DNA of 64,000 bases from JAICYJ01 sp038212095 (GTDB lineage: Bacteria > Actinomycetota > Thermoleophilia > Gaiellales > JAICJC01): positions 80,693 to 144,692 of the forward strand of contig JBBQUW010000005.1 in the NCBI GenBank assembly GCA_038212095.1, in the 5' to 3' direction. A program made the translations under genes and the position numbers. The notes beneath the pieces are model-generated. The model ran no database searches, had not been told where the DNA came from, and saw only the letters and a program-made list of their open reading frames with translations. Shown piece after piece: positions 50,682 to 59,481 of the stretch. Each line of letters begins with the position of its first letter. Within the stretch, counting starts at the first letter, position 1.

Positions 50682-52619
50682 ATGCTCGACACGCTGTTCT
50701 CACCGCTCGAACTTGGCCCGGTCACGATCCCCAACCGGATCGTCTCCACATCGCATCAGACCAGCCTCGTCCACGACCACCTGCCGACCGACGACCTTAT
50801 CGCCTACCACGAGGCCCGCGCCCGCGGTGGCGCCGGGCTGATCTGCGTTGAGGCCACGGCGATCCACCACACCGGGCTGCTGACAGCGCACACGATCGGC
50901 GGCTACCTGCCGCAGATCGTTCCCGTCTACCAGCGGCTGGCGGAGGCCGTCCACGAGCATGGAACACGGCTGATGGTGCAGCTCTTCCACGGTGGCCGCG
51001 AAGTGATCGCCGCGCCCCCGCGGCCGGCCGCGGTCGCGCCGTCCGCGATCCCGAGTGGCCGGTTCAAGACCGAGCCCCGCGCACTGACGCGGCGTGAGAT
51101 CCGGGAGATGATCGACGGCTACCGGCTGGCCGCCTCGCACTGCGCGGAGGGCGGCGTGGATGGGGTCGAGGTGTGCGCTGGGTTCGGCTACCTGCCGACG
51201 CAGTTCCTCTCCCCCCACGCCAACTATCGCAGCGACGAGTACGGCGGCTCGTTCGAGAACCGGCTGCGCTTTCTGCGCGAGGTATGCGAGGCGATGCGTG
51301 AGGGTATCGGCGGCGGCGCCGTCGGCTGCCGTCTGACCGACGAGAGCGGCTCGTGGGACGGAAACGGCGAGGAGGAGCTGGCGCGGGCGGCTGGAGAGCT
51401 GTCCCAGGCCGGGCTGATCGACTACCTCTCGGTCGCGATCGGCGGGTCGTCCACCTACCGCGGATCGAGCTGGATCGTGCCTCCCTCGCCGATCGAGCAC
51501 AACGCCGTTGCCCGCTTCGCCCGCCGTATGAAGGCGGCGGTCGAGGTGCCGGTGATCGCCACCGGCCGGATCCTCCACCCGGCGGAGGCGGACATGCTGA
51601 TCGCGCGCGGCGACTGTGACGCCTGCGGCATGACGCGAGCCCTGATCACCGACCCAGCGATGCCGCACAAGGCCCGCCGCGGCGAGACGTTCACGGTCTG
51701 CATCGGCTGTAACCAGGGCTGCATCGGCCACTATCACGCAGGCATCCCGATCGCGTGCACGATCAATCCGTGGACGGGCCACGAGGCTCACATGCCGCGG
51801 CCGTCCCGCGCGGAGCATCCTGGCACCGTGGTGGTCGTCGGCGCCGGGCCGGCCGGCGCCGCGGCCGCGGGGAGCGCGCGGGCGCAGGGCCATCGGGTGG
51901 TGGTGTTCGAGCGCGGCGATGCGCCAGGAGGACAGATGCGCCTTGTGCTCGATGCGCCGGGGCACCGGGAGATCGCGCGCGGGTTGGTGGACACGATCAC
52001 CCGCTGGCTGGACGGATGCGATCTGCGACTGGGGCTGGAGGCCGACCATGAGGCCGTGGTCGGCGAGTCTCCCGACCGCGTGATCGTCGCCGCGGGCGGC
52101 GTGCCGTTCGACGCGGCCGCGGGCGGCGACCTGCACGCATGGCAGGTGCTTTCGGGGGCCACGACCGGGCAGCGGGTGGTGGTGGCCGATTGGGGCGGCG
52201 ACTGGACGGGCCTGGCGGTGGCCGAGCAGCTGGCAGCGCTGGGACGGCAAGTGCGGCTGGTGACGAGCGCGATCGCGTTCGGCGAGATGGTGCATCAGTA
52301 CCAGCGCAACATGTACCTGGGACGGCTGGACGCCGCCGGCGTGGAGCTCGTGCATCACCTGCGGCTGGAGTCAGCATCGCAGGGCCGCGCACACTTCCGA
52401 AACGTGTTCTCGGATCGCGAGCTGGTCATGGACGGGTTCGACACGCTGGTCGTGAACGATGGCCGGTCGGCCTCCGGCGGCGGCCTGTTCGAGAGCCTGC
52501 AGGATGCCGGGGTGGACGTTGTGCGGGTGGGAGACGCGCTCGGCCCGCGCTCGTTCGAGGAGGCGATCCGCGAGGGCACGGACGCCGGCCTGGCGCCGCT
52601 GGCAGCAGTACCGGCCTGA
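50682..52619 (+). CDS. FadH-like NADH:flavin oxidoreductase / 2,4-dienoyl-CoA reductase family enzyme
   Basis: 645 residues. Residues 1-~345 are an Old-Yellow-Enzyme TIM barrel binding FMN (ELGPVTIPNRIVSTSHQTSL; FLSPHANYRSDEYGGSFENR). A 4Fe-4S motif follows (CIGCNQGCIGHYHAGIPIAC, Cys spacing 2-3-11). Residues ~385-645 are an FAD/NAD(P)-binding half (TVVVVGAGPAGAAAAGSARA). This is the architecture of DCR, trimethylamine dehydrogenase and related enzymes such as N-methylproline demethylase. The substrate cannot be fixed. ATG 50682 has GGGTAGAG at poor spacing. It may be monocistronic. Confidence 0.9.
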   Translation: MLDTLFSPLELGPVTIPNRIVSTSHQTSLVHDHLPTDDLIAYHEARARGGAGLICVEATAIHHTGLLTAHTIGGYLPQIVPVYQRLAEAVHEHGTRLMVQLFHGGREVIAAPPRPAAVAPSAIPSGRFKTEPRALTRREIREMIDGYRLAASHCAEGGVDGVEVCAGFGYLPTQFLSPHANYRSDEYGGSFENRLRFLREVCEAMREGIGGGAVGCRLTDESGSWDGNGEEELARAAGELSQAGLIDYLSVAIGGSSTYRGSSWIVPPSPIEHNAVARFARRMKAAVEVPVIATGRILHPAEADMLIARGDCDACGMTRALITDPAMPHKARRGETFTVCIGCNQGCIGHYHAGIPIACTINPWTGHEAHMPRPSRAEHPGTVVVVGAGPAGAAAAGSARAQGHRVVVFERGDAPGGQMRLVLDAPGHREIARGLVDTITRWLDGCDLRLGLEADHEAVVGESPDRVIVAAGGVPFDAAAGGDLHAWQVLSGATTGQRVVVADWGGDWTGLAVAEQLAALGRQVRLVTSAIAFGEMVHQYQRNMYLGRLDAAGVELVHHLRLESASQGRAHFRNVFSDRELVMDGFDTLVVNDGRSASGGGLFESLQDAGVDVVRVGDALGPRSFEEAIREGTDAGLAPLAAVPA

Positions 52620-52705
52620 TCCGCCACGCCCGCCGGCCGGCGTTCGACACCGAGTCGGCACCATTGCGAACACCCCGGTCACGGGTGTCGCCGTAGCCTG
52701 GATAT

Positions 52706-53488
52706 ATGTCCGAGCGTGCCCAGGCGACCGTCGAGTACGTGGCAGTCGCGCTGGCGGTGCTCGCGCTGCTGGCGGTGGCTGCCTCCGTGGCGCGCGCGCG
52801 GCTCGCACCGCACCCATCCGGCGATGCCGCCTACCTCGCGACCGCGCGCCGGTACGCACCCCGGATCGTCGCCGAGCGCGGCGACGGCGAGCAGCCGGTC
52901 GACTTCGAGCGCTGCCGCGACCCGGCCTGTGCCCGCGGCGTGCGGCCCGTGCTCTACGTCCATGCCGTGCGCCGCGGCGGCTACCTCTACATCGAGTACT
53001 GGGAGTACCTTCCCGACTCGCGCACGGCACACACCGGCGTCGCCGCGCTGGACGGCTACCACCGCGACGACTGGGAGGGCCTGATCGTCAAACTGCGGCC
53101 GGACGGCGTGGTGGTGGGCGCCCGCGCCTCGGCCCACCTCGGCTGGAGCGGTCGCTCGCCGTGGTGGCAGCTGCGCCGAAACGACTGGGCTGCGTACCCC
53201 GCGCCGATCTACCGCGCGTCAGGAAGCCACGCCGGTTCGTTCCGGCGCGACGCCGTCGACCTGGCTGGTGACCGCTGGGACGGCGACGCCGCCGCCGCCG
53301 AAGAGCCGGCGCTGCTGGCCGCCGACCGGGCACGGGCCGACAGCCCCGCGTTTGACCCCGGCTCGGTGCCGCCATGGCAGAAGCGGGTCTGGACTGACCC
53401 CGAGAGCGTGATCACCGGCCGCGGCGGCGACCGGGCGACCTACGCATCGCTGGCCGACCTGTGGGCGCGCGTCTGCCGCCTCTGCTGA
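52706..53488 (+). CDS. Secreted protein with TadE/Flp-like leader and Vps62-like domain
   Basis: 260 residues. The N-terminus SERAQATVEYVAVALAVLAL, with QATVEY directly before a hydrophobic helix, matches the pilin-like leader of TadE/Flp proteins, a possible prepilin peptidase substrate. The exported body contains YLYIEYWEYLPDSRTAHTGV, GYHRDDWEGLIVKL and ASAHLGWSG, resembling the Vps62-like domain also found in fungal and bacterial extracellular proteins. Three Cys pairs or singles (residues near 72-76, 257-260) may form disulfides. Function unknown; a pilus-associated surface protein is an inference. Confidence 0.75.
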   Translation: MSERAQATVEYVAVALAVLALLAVAASVARARLAPHPSGDAAYLATARRYAPRIVAERGDGEQPVDFERCRDPACARGVRPVLYVHAVRRGGYLYIEYWEYLPDSRTAHTGVAALDGYHRDDWEGLIVKLRPDGVVVGARASAHLGWSGRSPWWQLRRNDWAAYPAPIYRASGSHAGSFRRDAVDLAGDRWDGDAAAAEEPALLAADRARADSPAFDPGSVPPWQKRVWTDPESVITGRGGDRATYASLADLWARVCRLC

Positions 53489-53546
53489 GCCGGTGCGGGC
53501 GCGGCAGCACTCACGGTTTCATCACTGGCGCCGATAACAGCAATCG

Positions 53547-54293
53547 ATGTATCCCTCCCGTCCCAGCGAACTGCTGCGGTCAGCGCTCAGCCTGCTGCCG
53601 CCGATGCCCTGCTCGATCGACGTCATCTCCGACGACGGCGGTTGCTTCGCGTTGACGCTGGCCGCCGTCGAGGGCAACCTGATGTACGGATATGGCGACC
53701 GCGAGCTGGTACGCAAGGACCTCGACCTGGTCGCGCGCCTGCGCGACGACCGCGGAGAGGGCTGGGACATCCACTTCAAGATCATGCGCTCATATTTCCA
53801 GTCCGGCGACGAGCTTCTGCTGCACCTCGAGGTGACCGACGTCGTGGTGCGCGACGCCGAGCGGCGCACGGCGCGCGCCCATCTGGCCGAGCTGGCCACA
53901 GCACGCGTGGTCTACGCCAAGGCCCACGACCGCAATGAGCTGTTCGACGTGCGGCTGGCGGATGTCTCGCCCAGCGGCGCCGCGTTCATCAGCGAGCGGA
54001 CGCTCTCGACCGGCGACCTGCTCGAGCTCTCGACCACCGTTGACGATCGGCCGATCCGCTTCGAGCTACGGGTCGTGCGATCGATCCCGGCGATCTACGG
54101 CCGCAACCGCGTTGGCTGCGAGATCACCAGCATCCTGGAGGCCGATCGCCACACGCTGCTCCGCATGGCGGAGCGCTACCAGCGCGAGGACTCTCCGGAG
54201 CAGCGCGATCCGCATGTGGCCCAGAAGCTGGCCGATGCGCGCAGCCAGACCACGCTCGGCCGCCGCCCCGCGCCGCGCTACCCGACCGACTGA
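53547..54293 (+). CDS. PilZ domain protein (copy 1)
   Basis: A 248-residue cytoplasmic protein. Residues ~20-100 are a YcgR-N-like split-barrel flavodoxin-like region; residues ~105-205 are PilZ with the c-di-GMP-binding R-x3-R (RRTAR, 106-110) and D-x-S-x2-G (DVSPSG, 139-144). The C-terminal tail is polar. It is a paralogue of the protein at 54782: the motifs lie at identical residue numbers. It probably senses cyclic-di-GMP and modulates surface behaviour. It ends 3 bp before the convergent zinc-ribbon gene. Confidence 0.88.
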   Translation: MYPSRPSELLRSALSLLPPMPCSIDVISDDGGCFALTLAAVEGNLMYGYGDRELVRKDLDLVARLRDDRGEGWDIHFKIMRSYFQSGDELLLHLEVTDVVVRDAERRTARAHLAELATARVVYAKAHDRNELFDVRLADVSPSGAAFISERTLSTGDLLELSTTVDDRPIRFELRVVRSIPAIYGRNRVGCEITSILEADRHTLLRMAERYQREDSPEQRDPHVAQKLADARSQTTLGRRPAPRYPTD

Positions 54294-54295
54294 GC

Positions 54296-54700
54296 TCAGG
54301 CCACCGGGTCGATCGCGCGAGCCGCAGCGGCGGCCAGCGGCTCGATCGTCACCCAGGCCGCAGCTTCGCCGCATCCCGGGCAGCGGGCTGGCTCGACCAC
54401 GTGGTGATCCGGCTGGCTGAGACGCTCGCGTACCAGCCGCGTCTCGATGTCGAACGCGGCCTGCCCGGTGCGGGCGGCGATCGCCGTGGCCTGCTGGTGT
54501 ACGCCGGCCGCGTCGTAGCCGACCGTGATCCGCGTGCCGCAGTACGCACACAGCGCCATCCGCGCCACCGGCGGCAGGCGCGCCTCGTGGGCCTCGTCGC
54601 CAAGCTTCGCGGCGTACCAGATAGCTGTGAACAGGCCGATCAGTGGCAGCTTCAGCGCTACCGCCAAGAACATCACCATCCAGAAATCCGCCCGGCTCAC
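54296..54700 (-). CDS. Small membrane protein with split zinc ribbon
   Basis: 134 residues: an N-terminal transmembrane helix (FWMVMFLAVALKLPLIGLFT), then a cytoplasmic domain with two Cys pairs, LCAYCGTR and ARCPGCGEA, spaced ~47 residues apart, typical of a zinc ribbon. The intervening stretch is helical. It is sandwiched between two PilZ paralogues on the opposite strand. GTG 54700 gives VSRADFWMVMF; no strong ribosome binding site. Function unknown. Confidence 0.75.
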   Translation of the reverse strand: MSRADFWMVMFLAVALKLPLIGLFTAIWYAAKLGDEAHEARLPPVARMALCAYCGTRITVGYDAAGVHQQATAIAARTGQAAFDIETRLVRERLSQPDHHVVEPARCPGCGEAAAWVTIEPLAAAAARAIDPVA

Positions 54701-54781
54701 GTCACTGGACAGGCTACTGCACCACGATCGGTCGTGAAAGCCTACAGCCGACGGGCGTGCCCGCCGATTATGGGTGCGACG

Positions 54782-55525
54782 ATGTCCAAACCGACACGGG
54801 AAGAACTGCTCACCCTGGCCCTCGGCGTGCTCTCCGAGCCGCCCGAGACCGTCGATGTGCTGTCGGAGGATGGCGGCTGCTTCCCACTGACGATCATGGG
54901 ACTCGAGGACGGTCTGCTGCACGCCTACGCGCCGCGCAACGCCGTACGCACCGATCTGCACCTGCTCGCGCGCGTGTTCTACCCCGAGCGCGGCCGCTAC
55001 GAGGTCGAGTTCGAGGTGATCGAGAGCTTCTTCCACAGCTCCCAGGAGGCGCTGGTTCACCTCGGGGTGAGCGGCGTGCGGCATCGCAAAGCGCGGCGTG
55101 CCTCGCCGCGGGTGCCGGTCTCGGCGTCGGCGACGGCCTCGGTCAAGTTCTGCCGCACGCTGCCTCGTGACACAGCGCTTGATGTGCGGGTGGTCGACAT
55201 CTCCGCGACAGGCTGCGCCTTCGTCACGCAGAAGGAGCTCTCGACCGGCGACCTGCTGCTGGTCGAGTTCACGCTCGAGCAGCGCCAGGTGCGGCTGGAG
55301 GCGCGCGTGGTGCGGATGGACCCAGCGCCGTACGGCCGATACCGGGCAGGCTGCGAGATCACCGAGATCTCGGACGGCGACCGCAAGGCGGTGTCGTCGA
55401 TGGCTGCCGCATCGTCCGATCACGGCTCCGAGGAGCAGCGCGATCCCCAGGCGGTCGCCGCGCTGGCGGAGAGCCGCGCCACCTCCACCGTGCTCTCGTC
55501 GCGGCTGGGCTCAGCCGACTCCTGA
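54782..55525 (+). CDS. PilZ domain protein (copy 2)
   Basis: A 247-residue paralogue of the protein at 53547, sharing the DVxSxDGGCFxLT N-terminal pattern and the PilZ motifs RASPR (106-110) and DISATG (139-144). Both also share an acidic-to-basic tail (SEEQRDPQAVA versus SPEQRDPHVAQ). It probably arose by local duplication with the zinc-ribbon gene between. ATG 54782 is chosen so the motif numbering agrees; an in-frame ATG at 54770 is possible. Confidence 0.88.
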   Translation: MSKPTREELLTLALGVLSEPPETVDVLSEDGGCFPLTIMGLEDGLLHAYAPRNAVRTDLHLLARVFYPERGRYEVEFEVIESFFHSSQEALVHLGVSGVRHRKARRASPRVPVSASATASVKFCRTLPRDTALDVRVVDISATGCAFVTQKELSTGDLLLVEFTLEQRQVRLEARVVRMDPAPYGRYRAGCEITEISDGDRKAVSSMAAASSDHGSEEQRDPQAVAALAESRATSTVLSSRLGSADS

Positions 55526-55627
55526 TCGCTCCCGATTTCGGGTGATCAACCCACGGTCGCCCGCTGTCGATATACGAGGTAGCACGAGGGGTCGTGCGCC
55601 GGAACCGTTCGGATAAAGGGGCTGCAG

Positions 55628-55798
55628 GTGTACCGGATCTTTCACAGCGAGCGCGGCAGCGTGGCGTCCGAGATCTCCTACGGAGTGATGTTCGTGGGAA
55701 TCCTGATGCTGGGCGGCCTGTGGGTGATCGCACGGCTAGAGGGCGTGTCCTTCCAGGTGCTGATCGAGCAGTTGCGCCACGGCACGAACGGGCGCTAG
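55628..55798 (+). CDS. 56-residue single-pass membrane peptide
   Basis: A short ORF beginning at GTG 55628: VYRIFHSERGSVASEIS, a hydrophobic helix (YGVMFVGILMLGGLWVIARL), and a short tail ending in LRHGTNGR. AAAGGGG lies 6 bases before the GTG. It ends 31 bp before the first ABC exporter gene in the same direction, so it may be co-transcribed. The charged-then-hydrophobic N-terminus is loosely pilin-like, or it may be a small regulator of the exporter. Unknown family. Confidence 0.6.
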   Translation: MYRIFHSERGSVASEISYGVMFVGILMLGGLWVIARLEGVSFQVLIEQLRHGTNGR

Positions 55799-55829
55799 CC
55801 CGGATACGGGTTCCAGCTACTCTGGCGGA

Positions 55830-57605
55830 ATGACCTTCCGCCGTCTGCTCGGATTCCTTCGCCCCTACCGCGGACAGGTGATCGTCTCGGCGGTGCTGGC
55901 CGCCGGCACGCAGGCCGCCGGCCTCGTCATCCCCTACCTGACCGGCGCCGTGATCGACTCCGCACAGCGGGGCGAGAGCCGGCGCCACATCTACCTGCTG
56001 GCGCTGCTTATCGTCGCGGCGGGGGCCGTGCAGGGCGTGATGATGCTGTTTCGTCGCTGGCTGGCCGGGCGGCTCTCGCTGGCGGTCGAGTATGACCTGC
56101 GAAACCGCGTCTACCAGCACCTGCAGCGGCTGTCGTATCGCTTCTTCGACCGCCACCAGACCGGCCAGCTGATGTCGCGCGCAACGGTCGACGTGCAGCA
56201 GGTACGCGTATTCCTGGGCTACGGGCTGATCTTCTTCTCGCAGAACGTGTTCACCGTGGTGATCGTGCTGATCGCGCTGACCCTGCTGAACCTGCAGCTG
56301 ACGCTGATCGCGCTCGCGATCACCCCTGTGATCGGCGTACTGGCGTACCGCTACTCCCGCGTCAGCCATCCCGTGCTGAAGGAGGTGCAGCAACGTGTCG
56401 CGGACGTCACCACCCAGGCCGAGGAGAACGTGGTCGGCGTGCGGGTGGTGAAGGCCTTCGGCCAGGAGGCGCACGAGACGGCCCGGTTCCGGGCCGGTTC
56501 CGAGCGGATCTTCCGCCAGGCGATCCGCGCCGCCCGGCTGCAGGCGATCTATGTGCCCGCCCTCTCGGCGCTCCCCAGCTTGGCGATCGCCGGCGTGCTG
56601 CTGGTGGGTGGCTACCAGGTCGTGCACCATACGCTGACGCTGGGCGAGTTCTTCGCCGTCAACGCCTACCTGCTGCTGCTGGTCTTCCCGCTGCGCTCGA
56701 TGGGCATGTGGGTCGGGCAGTACCAGCGCGCGATGGCGTCCGGCGAGCGGGTGTTCGAGGTGCTGGACGAGCACCGCGACGTGGTCGAGCGGCCTGACGC
56801 CCGGCCGTTGCCGCCCGGACCAGGCGCGCTCTCGTTCCGGTCGATGAGCTTCGGATACGACCCCAGCCGGATCGTGCTGTCAGAGATCGACCTCGAGATC
56901 GAGGCCGGACAGACGCTGGCGCTGATCGGGCCCACCGGCTGTGGCAAGACCACGCTGACCGCGCTGATCCCCCGCTTCTACGACGTGCTGGAGGGAAGCG
57001 TGACGCTGGACGGGATGGACGTGCGCGACGCCACGCTCGACTCCCTGCGGGGGGCGATCGGCATCGTCGGCCAGGACACCTTCCTGTTCTCGACCACCGT
57101 GGCAGAGAACATCGCCTACGGCGCGCCCGGCGCGACGCCCGAGGAGATCGCGCAGGCCGCCATGCGAGCGCAGGCGCACGACTTCATCCTCGACCTGCCT
57201 GACGGCTACGACACCCGGGTCGGCGAGCGCGGACTCTCACTGTCGGGCGGCCAGCGGCAGCGGATCGCGATCGCCCGCGCCCTGCTGATGGATCCCCGAG
57301 TACTGATCCTGGACGACGCCACGGCCTCGGTCGACGCCAACACCGAGGCCCGTATCAAGCTGGCGCTGCGCGAGGTGATGAAGGGCCGCACCACGCTGAT
57401 CATCGCCCACCGGCTGTCCACGATCTCGTTGGCCGATCACATCGTGGTGCTCGACCGCGGCCGGATCGTGGCCCGCGGCGAGCATGCCTCGCTGCTCGAA
57501 CAGAGCGAGGTCTACCGGGAGATCTATCGCCACGGCCTGGTCGATCGGACGTTCGTCCAGCTCGATCCGGATGGCGCGCCGATCGAGAAGGAGGACGTCG
57601 CGTGA
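55830..57605 (+). CDS. ABC exporter half-transporter, degenerate catalytic-site subunit
   Basis: 591 residues: six transmembrane helices (residues ~15-300) and a C-terminal ATPase. Walker A GPTGCGKTT (367-375), signature LSGGQ (471-475), Walker B VLILD (491-495), and the catalytic base position is Asp496 instead of Glu (ILDDATASVD). H-loop LIIAHRLST. It overlaps the next gene by 4 bp, so the two halves form a heterodimer like TmrAB/BmrCD/TM287-288, where one ATP site is degenerate. Substrate unknown (drug, lipid or peptide export). Confidence 0.94.
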   Translation: MTFRRLLGFLRPYRGQVIVSAVLAAGTQAAGLVIPYLTGAVIDSAQRGESRRHIYLLALLIVAAGAVQGVMMLFRRWLAGRLSLAVEYDLRNRVYQHLQRLSYRFFDRHQTGQLMSRATVDVQQVRVFLGYGLIFFSQNVFTVVIVLIALTLLNLQLTLIALAITPVIGVLAYRYSRVSHPVLKEVQQRVADVTTQAEENVVGVRVVKAFGQEAHETARFRAGSERIFRQAIRAARLQAIYVPALSALPSLAIAGVLLVGGYQVVHHTLTLGEFFAVNAYLLLLVFPLRSMGMWVGQYQRAMASGERVFEVLDEHRDVVERPDARPLPPGPGALSFRSMSFGYDPSRIVLSEIDLEIEAGQTLALIGPTGCGKTTLTALIPRFYDVLEGSVTLDGMDVRDATLDSLRGAIGIVGQDTFLFSTTVAENIAYGAPGATPEEIAQAAMRAQAHDFILDLPDGYDTRVGERGLSLSGGQRQRIAIARALLMDPRVLILDDATASVDANTEARIKLALREVMKGRTTLIIAHRLSTISLADHIVVLDRGRIVARGEHASLLEQSEVYREIYRHGLVDRTFVQLDPDGAPIEKEDVA

Positions 57606-59407
57606 GGGCGGTCGGGTTCGGCAGCCACATCGGCGCGCGCGGTGCGTCGGCGGCTTCGCTGGGTGTGCGCCGCACGCTGCACCGCGTCTCACAGCTGGTG
57701 CGCTACACGGCGCGCCACAAGCTGCGCGCGGCGATCGCGATCGCGGCGTTGCTGGGATCGACCGCCACCACGATCGCCGGCCCGGTGGTTGCCAAGCAGG
57801 CGATCGATCGTGGCATCACGCCCGGCGACTTCGGTGCGGTCGAGCTGTGGGTGGCGGTGTTCGTGGCGGTGGCAGTGGCCGGCTGGCTGTTCGGCGCCGT
57901 GCAGAGCTACCTGACCACCTGGGTCGGTGAGCGGGTGCTGACCGATCTGCGCAGCGACCTGTTCGGCCACGTCCAGGAGCTCGAGCTGGGCTACTTCGAG
58001 CGCACCCGTGCCGGCGTGGTGATCTCGCGCCTGACCAACGACATCGAGGCGCTGAACACGCTCGTCACCGACGGCCCGACCACGCTCGTGCAGAACACGA
58101 TCACGCTGATCGGCTCAGCGCTGGTGCTGCTGTACCTGGACTGGCGGCTGGCCGCGGCCACGCTGGTGGTGTTCCCGGGCATGTCGATCGCGACCGGCAT
58201 CTACCGCCACTACTCGGCCCGCGCCTACCGGCTGACGCGCGAGCGACTGGCCGACGTCACAGCCAGCCTGCAGGAGGACATCTCGGGCGTGCGGGTGGTG
58301 CAGGCGTTCCGCCGCGAGGCAGACAACTACCGCCGTTTCGTGGACGTCAACGACTCGTACCGCGCCGCCAACGTGCAGACGGTCAACGTCAGCGCGATCT
58401 ACTTCCCGTTCGTCGGTCTGCTGTCGGCGATCGCGATGGCCGTGGTACTCGGCTACGGCGGCGTACGCGTCCTGAGCGGCGAGATGACGCCGGGCGCGCT
58501 GTTCGTATTCATCGGCCTGCTATCCAACTTCTTCGAGCCGGTGCAGCAGCTGTCGCAGTTCTACCAGACGTTCCTGGCCGGCACGGCGGCGCTGGACAAG
58601 GTGTTCGACGTGCTCGACACGCCGGCCGGCATGGTCGACTCGCCCACCGCCGTCGAGCTGCCGCAGATCGAGGGTGAGGTGCGGTTCGAGGACGTCCGGT
58701 TCGCCTACCGCAGCGACACCTCGGAGGTGCTGCACGGCATCTCGTTCACCGCGGCGGCCGGCAAGACTGTCGCGCTGGTGGGCCACACCGGCGCTGGCAA
58801 GTCGACCATCGTCAAGCTGCTGGCCCGGTTCTACGATCCCACCGCAGGGCGGGTGCTGTTGGACGGCCACGATCTGCGCGATGTGACGGTGCGATCGCTG
58901 CGCTCCCAGCTCGGCATCGTGCCGCAGGAGGGCTTCCTGTTCGCCGGCACGGTGCGCGACAACATCGCGTTCGGCCGGCCGGAAGCATCGTTTGAGGACG
59001 TGGTGGCGGCGGCGACCTCGGTCGGCGCGGACGAGTTCATCCGCGACCTGCCCGATGGCTATGACACCCGGATCGAGGAGCGTGGCTCGCGGCTCTCGAT
59101 CGGCCAGCGCCAACTGGTGGCGTTCGCCCGCGCACTGCTGGCCAACCCGCGGCTGCTGATACTGGACGAGGCCACCTCCAGCGTCGACATCCCCACCGAG
59201 GCCCGCATCGAGCATGCGCTGGAGGCGCTGCTGCACCGCCGTACCGCGGTCGTGGTGGCGCACCGCCTGAGCACGATCCGGCGGGCCGACCTGATCGTGG
59301 TGCTGGAGCACGGCACGGTGATCGAGTCGGGCACTCACGAGCAGCTGATCGCCCTCAACGGGCGCTACTTCTCGTTGTACGACGACTGGGTCGAGAACGT
59401 GGCCTGA
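57602..59407 (+). CDS. ABC exporter half-transporter, consensus Walker B subunit
   Basis: 601 residues. Six transmembrane helices, then the ATPase with Walker A GHTGAGKST (394-402), Walker B LLILDE with the canonical Glu523, but an altered signature LSIGQ (498-502) instead of LSGGQ. Combined with the Asp496 of its partner, one composite ATP site (partner Walker A/B plus this signature) is degenerate and the other is consensus, matching the asymmetric heterodimeric exporters. GTG 57602 overlaps the partner's stop; the frame begins with a ~25-residue extension before the first conserved helix. Confidence 0.94.
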   Translation: MRAVGFGSHIGARGASAASLGVRRTLHRVSQLVRYTARHKLRAAIAIAALLGSTATTIAGPVVAKQAIDRGITPGDFGAVELWVAVFVAVAVAGWLFGAVQSYLTTWVGERVLTDLRSDLFGHVQELELGYFERTRAGVVISRLTNDIEALNTLVTDGPTTLVQNTITLIGSALVLLYLDWRLAAATLVVFPGMSIATGIYRHYSARAYRLTRERLADVTASLQEDISGVRVVQAFRREADNYRRFVDVNDSYRAANVQTVNVSAIYFPFVGLLSAIAMAVVLGYGGVRVLSGEMTPGALFVFIGLLSNFFEPVQQLSQFYQTFLAGTAALDKVFDVLDTPAGMVDSPTAVELPQIEGEVRFEDVRFAYRSDTSEVLHGISFTAAAGKTVALVGHTGAGKSTIVKLLARFYDPTAGRVLLDGHDLRDVTVRSLRSQLGIVPQEGFLFAGTVRDNIAFGRPEASFEDVVAAATSVGADEFIRDLPDGYDTRIEERGSRLSIGQRQLVAFARALLANPRLLILDEATSSVDIPTEARIEHALEALLHRRTAVVVAHRLSTIRRADLIVVLEHGTVIESGTHEQLIALNGRYFSLYDDWVENVA

Positions 59408-59481
59408 CGGCGGCCAGATCGCGGCGATTACAGTATTTTTACTATAGAGCGTTTGTGTTTGTTCCGATATACGCGGACAGT
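59408..59481. promoter_or_regulatory. AT-rich promoter-like region before the NlpC/P60 gene
   Basis: A short AT-rich stretch (ACAGTATTTTTACTATAGAG, 59432-59451) in otherwise very GC-rich DNA, between the exporter stop and the NlpC/P60 start. TACTAT could serve as a -10 element; no convincing -35 was identified. Confidence 0.35.

Noticed and set aside
50700..52358. A 552-codon minus-strand frame
   Set aside because: Antisense to the FadH-like gene; composition is biased and it lacks any motif.
54296..55423. A long minus-strand frame across the second PilZ gene
   Set aside because: Only its last 134 codons have a membrane helix and zinc ribbon; the rest is the antisense of the PilZ gene with biased composition.
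55359..56774. A 471-codon minus-strand frame
   Set aside because: Antisense to the PilZ and ABC exporter genes, which have clear family motifs.
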